A program made the position numbers and the translations under genes. A stretch of DNA of 6,634 nucleotides from an uncultured Sutterella sp. (GTDB taxonomy: Bacteria; Pseudomonadota; Gammaproteobacteria; Burkholderiales; Burkholderiaceae_F): NCBI GenBank assembly GCA_900552195.1, contig URYO01000072.1, positions 1 to 6,634 of the forward strand, written 5' to 3'. This document shows, piece by piece, positions 5,802 to 6,634 of the stretch. Under the pieces are notes generated by a model that saw only the letters and a program-made list of their open reading frames with translations, made no database searches and was not told the origin of the DNA. Every line of letters begins with the position of its first letter. The first letter of the stretch is position 1.

Positions 5802-6634
5802 ATGAAAATTCGAACACTCGGCGTCATTTGTGGCATTTTGTCCGGTTTCTTTTGGGGCACGATGGATATTGCAGCTCAGTACTTATTGCACACCGTCCGC
5901 ATGGCGCCGGCGCAATTCATTTCTTTGACGATGGTCGTCACGACCGTCGCACTTTTCGGTACATCTCTTGCTACCAAACCGAAAGAGACCTTCCTTGCCG
6001 CTGCTGACAAAGGAAATATGTTTCAGTTCTTCTTGTTCGGTGTTTTGGTTCTCCTCACACAGGTTAGCTTCTACGTTTGCGTAAAGTACTCCAACGCAGA
6101 AACAGCTGCGGTCATCGCCGCTACCCGGCCTTTCTGCATCATGGGGATTCTGCTCTTTGCTGCCGTGATGCCTACCGTTTCGCAGATCTTTTGCTGCGCT
6201 TTGGCACTCATCGGCGTATGTCTGATGATGACCAAAGGAGACTTCTCAACGCTTTCCTTCGGCTGGCTGACGCTTTTGGTCGGCTTCGGTGCCCCGCTCT
6301 TTAGCGCCGCCTACACCATTCAAAGCCGTTCTATTGTTCGAAAGGTCGGGCCGATCGTATCCATGACCTGGGCCATGCTCTTTACGACCATTCTTTGCAA
6401 CCTCTACTATCCGTTTTGGAAAGTCAACCTTGAATGGAATTTCCTAACGATCCTAAGTGTCCTGTGGGTCGCCATCATGGGACATATCGTGGCTTACACT
6501 CTTTACATTGTCAGCGCCTCTAAGATTCTTCCGACCATCACCGGCGTGCTTGAAACCATTGAACCGCTGACTGCCATCGTACTTTCGTTCTTTTTCTTCT
6601 CGCAGAAGATGAATGCTTTCATGCTCGCTGGTGC
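5802..6634 (+). CDS. EamA-family (drug/metabolite transporter superfamily) permease, C-terminus cut by the window
   Basis: An open frame of 277 codons runs from ATG at 5802 off the right edge. The protein is hydrophobic, beginning MKIRTLGVICGILSGFFWGT, with about nine visible membrane segments in two related EamA halves (about 7-144 and 153-277). In the first half, the stretch YSNAETAAVIAATRPF (96-111) matches the family pattern. In the second, YIVSASKILPTITG followed by LETIEPLTAIVLSFFFF (249-265) is the typical EamA signature around a conserved E-P pair. EamA proteins are inner-membrane exporters or importers of small metabolites such as amino acids or nucleosides, and the substrate cannot be read from sequence. 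Full-length relatives have about 290-300 residues, so perhaps 15-25 are missing. It is divergent from moeB, and no shared role is evident. Confidence 0.88.
   Translation, partial: MKIRTLGVICGILSGFFWGTMDIAAQYLLHTVRMAPAQFISLTMVVTTVALFGTSLATKPKETFLAAADKGNMFQFFLFGVLVLLTQVSFYVCVKYSNAETAAVIAATRPFCIMGILLFAAVMPTVSQIFCCALALIGVCLMMTKGDFSTLSFGWLTLLVGFGAPLFSAAYTIQSRSIVRKVGPIVSMTWAMLFTTILCNLYYPFWKVNLEWNFLTILSVLWVAIMGHIVAYTLYIVSASKILPTITGVLETIEPLTAIVLSFFFFSQKMNAFMLAG

Noticed and set aside
5660..6304. Plus-strand frames of 115 and 75 codons overlapping the EamA gene
   Set aside because: They are out of frame with the EamA protein, which has a strong ribosome site and clear family motifs. Their His/Arg/Cys-rich translations are typical of shadows.
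1..6634. CRISPR array, tRNA genes, insertion-sequence ends or a defence system around the WYL regulator
   Set aside because: No regularly spaced repeats, tRNA-like folds or defence effector genes are visible. The WYL gene's neighbours are housekeeping genes and an intron end.

Overview
The window (about 50% G+C) looks like ordinary chromosome from a Gram-negative bacterium. The best guess is a betaproteobacterium, possibly a gut Sutterellaceae such as Parasutterella or Sutterella. This rests on the moderate base composition and on the mix of a WYL regulator, PPK1, a short FUSC membrane protein and a MoeB-MoaD pair. No rRNA or other decisive marker is present, so the assignment is an inference.

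Layout. Five complete genes lie on the minus strand and one partial gene on the plus strand. Read along the minus strand, right to left, they are: a MoeB-type adenylyltransferase (5667-4918) and MoaD (4914-4657), 3 bases apart and clearly one operon; a FUSC-family membrane protein (start re-assigned to 4604, end 3591), separated from moaD by a hairpin; polyphosphate kinase ppk1 (3478-1160) with its own likely promoter and a strong terminator; and a WYL-domain transcription regulator (1090-113) starting just behind that terminator and ending at a second, perfectly palindromic terminator (80-107). Divergent from moeB, an EamA-family transporter starts at 5802 and runs off the right edge.

The most unusual element is at the left edge. 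Bases 74 to 1, read on the minus strand, look like the 5' end of a group II intron: a GTGCG start, a GGCAT-loop hairpin and a GGGTGGAAGTCCC element. It begins 10 bases after the terminator stem of the WYL gene. Insertion just downstream of a Rho-independent terminator is the habit of bacterial class C group II introns. The body of the element, including any reverse transcriptase, lies outside the window.

Functionally, MoeB adenylates the C-terminal Gly-Gly of MoaD so that it can become the thiocarboxylated sulfur donor for molybdopterin. PPK1 makes polyphosphate from ATP. The FUSC and EamA proteins are predicted inner-membrane transporters of unknown substrate. I found no evidence of a new multi-gene system. 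The points worth a second look are the intron junction, the crowded ppk1-WYL junction, the basic Ala-rich tail on PPK1, the missing cysteine in MoeB and several start-site questions.
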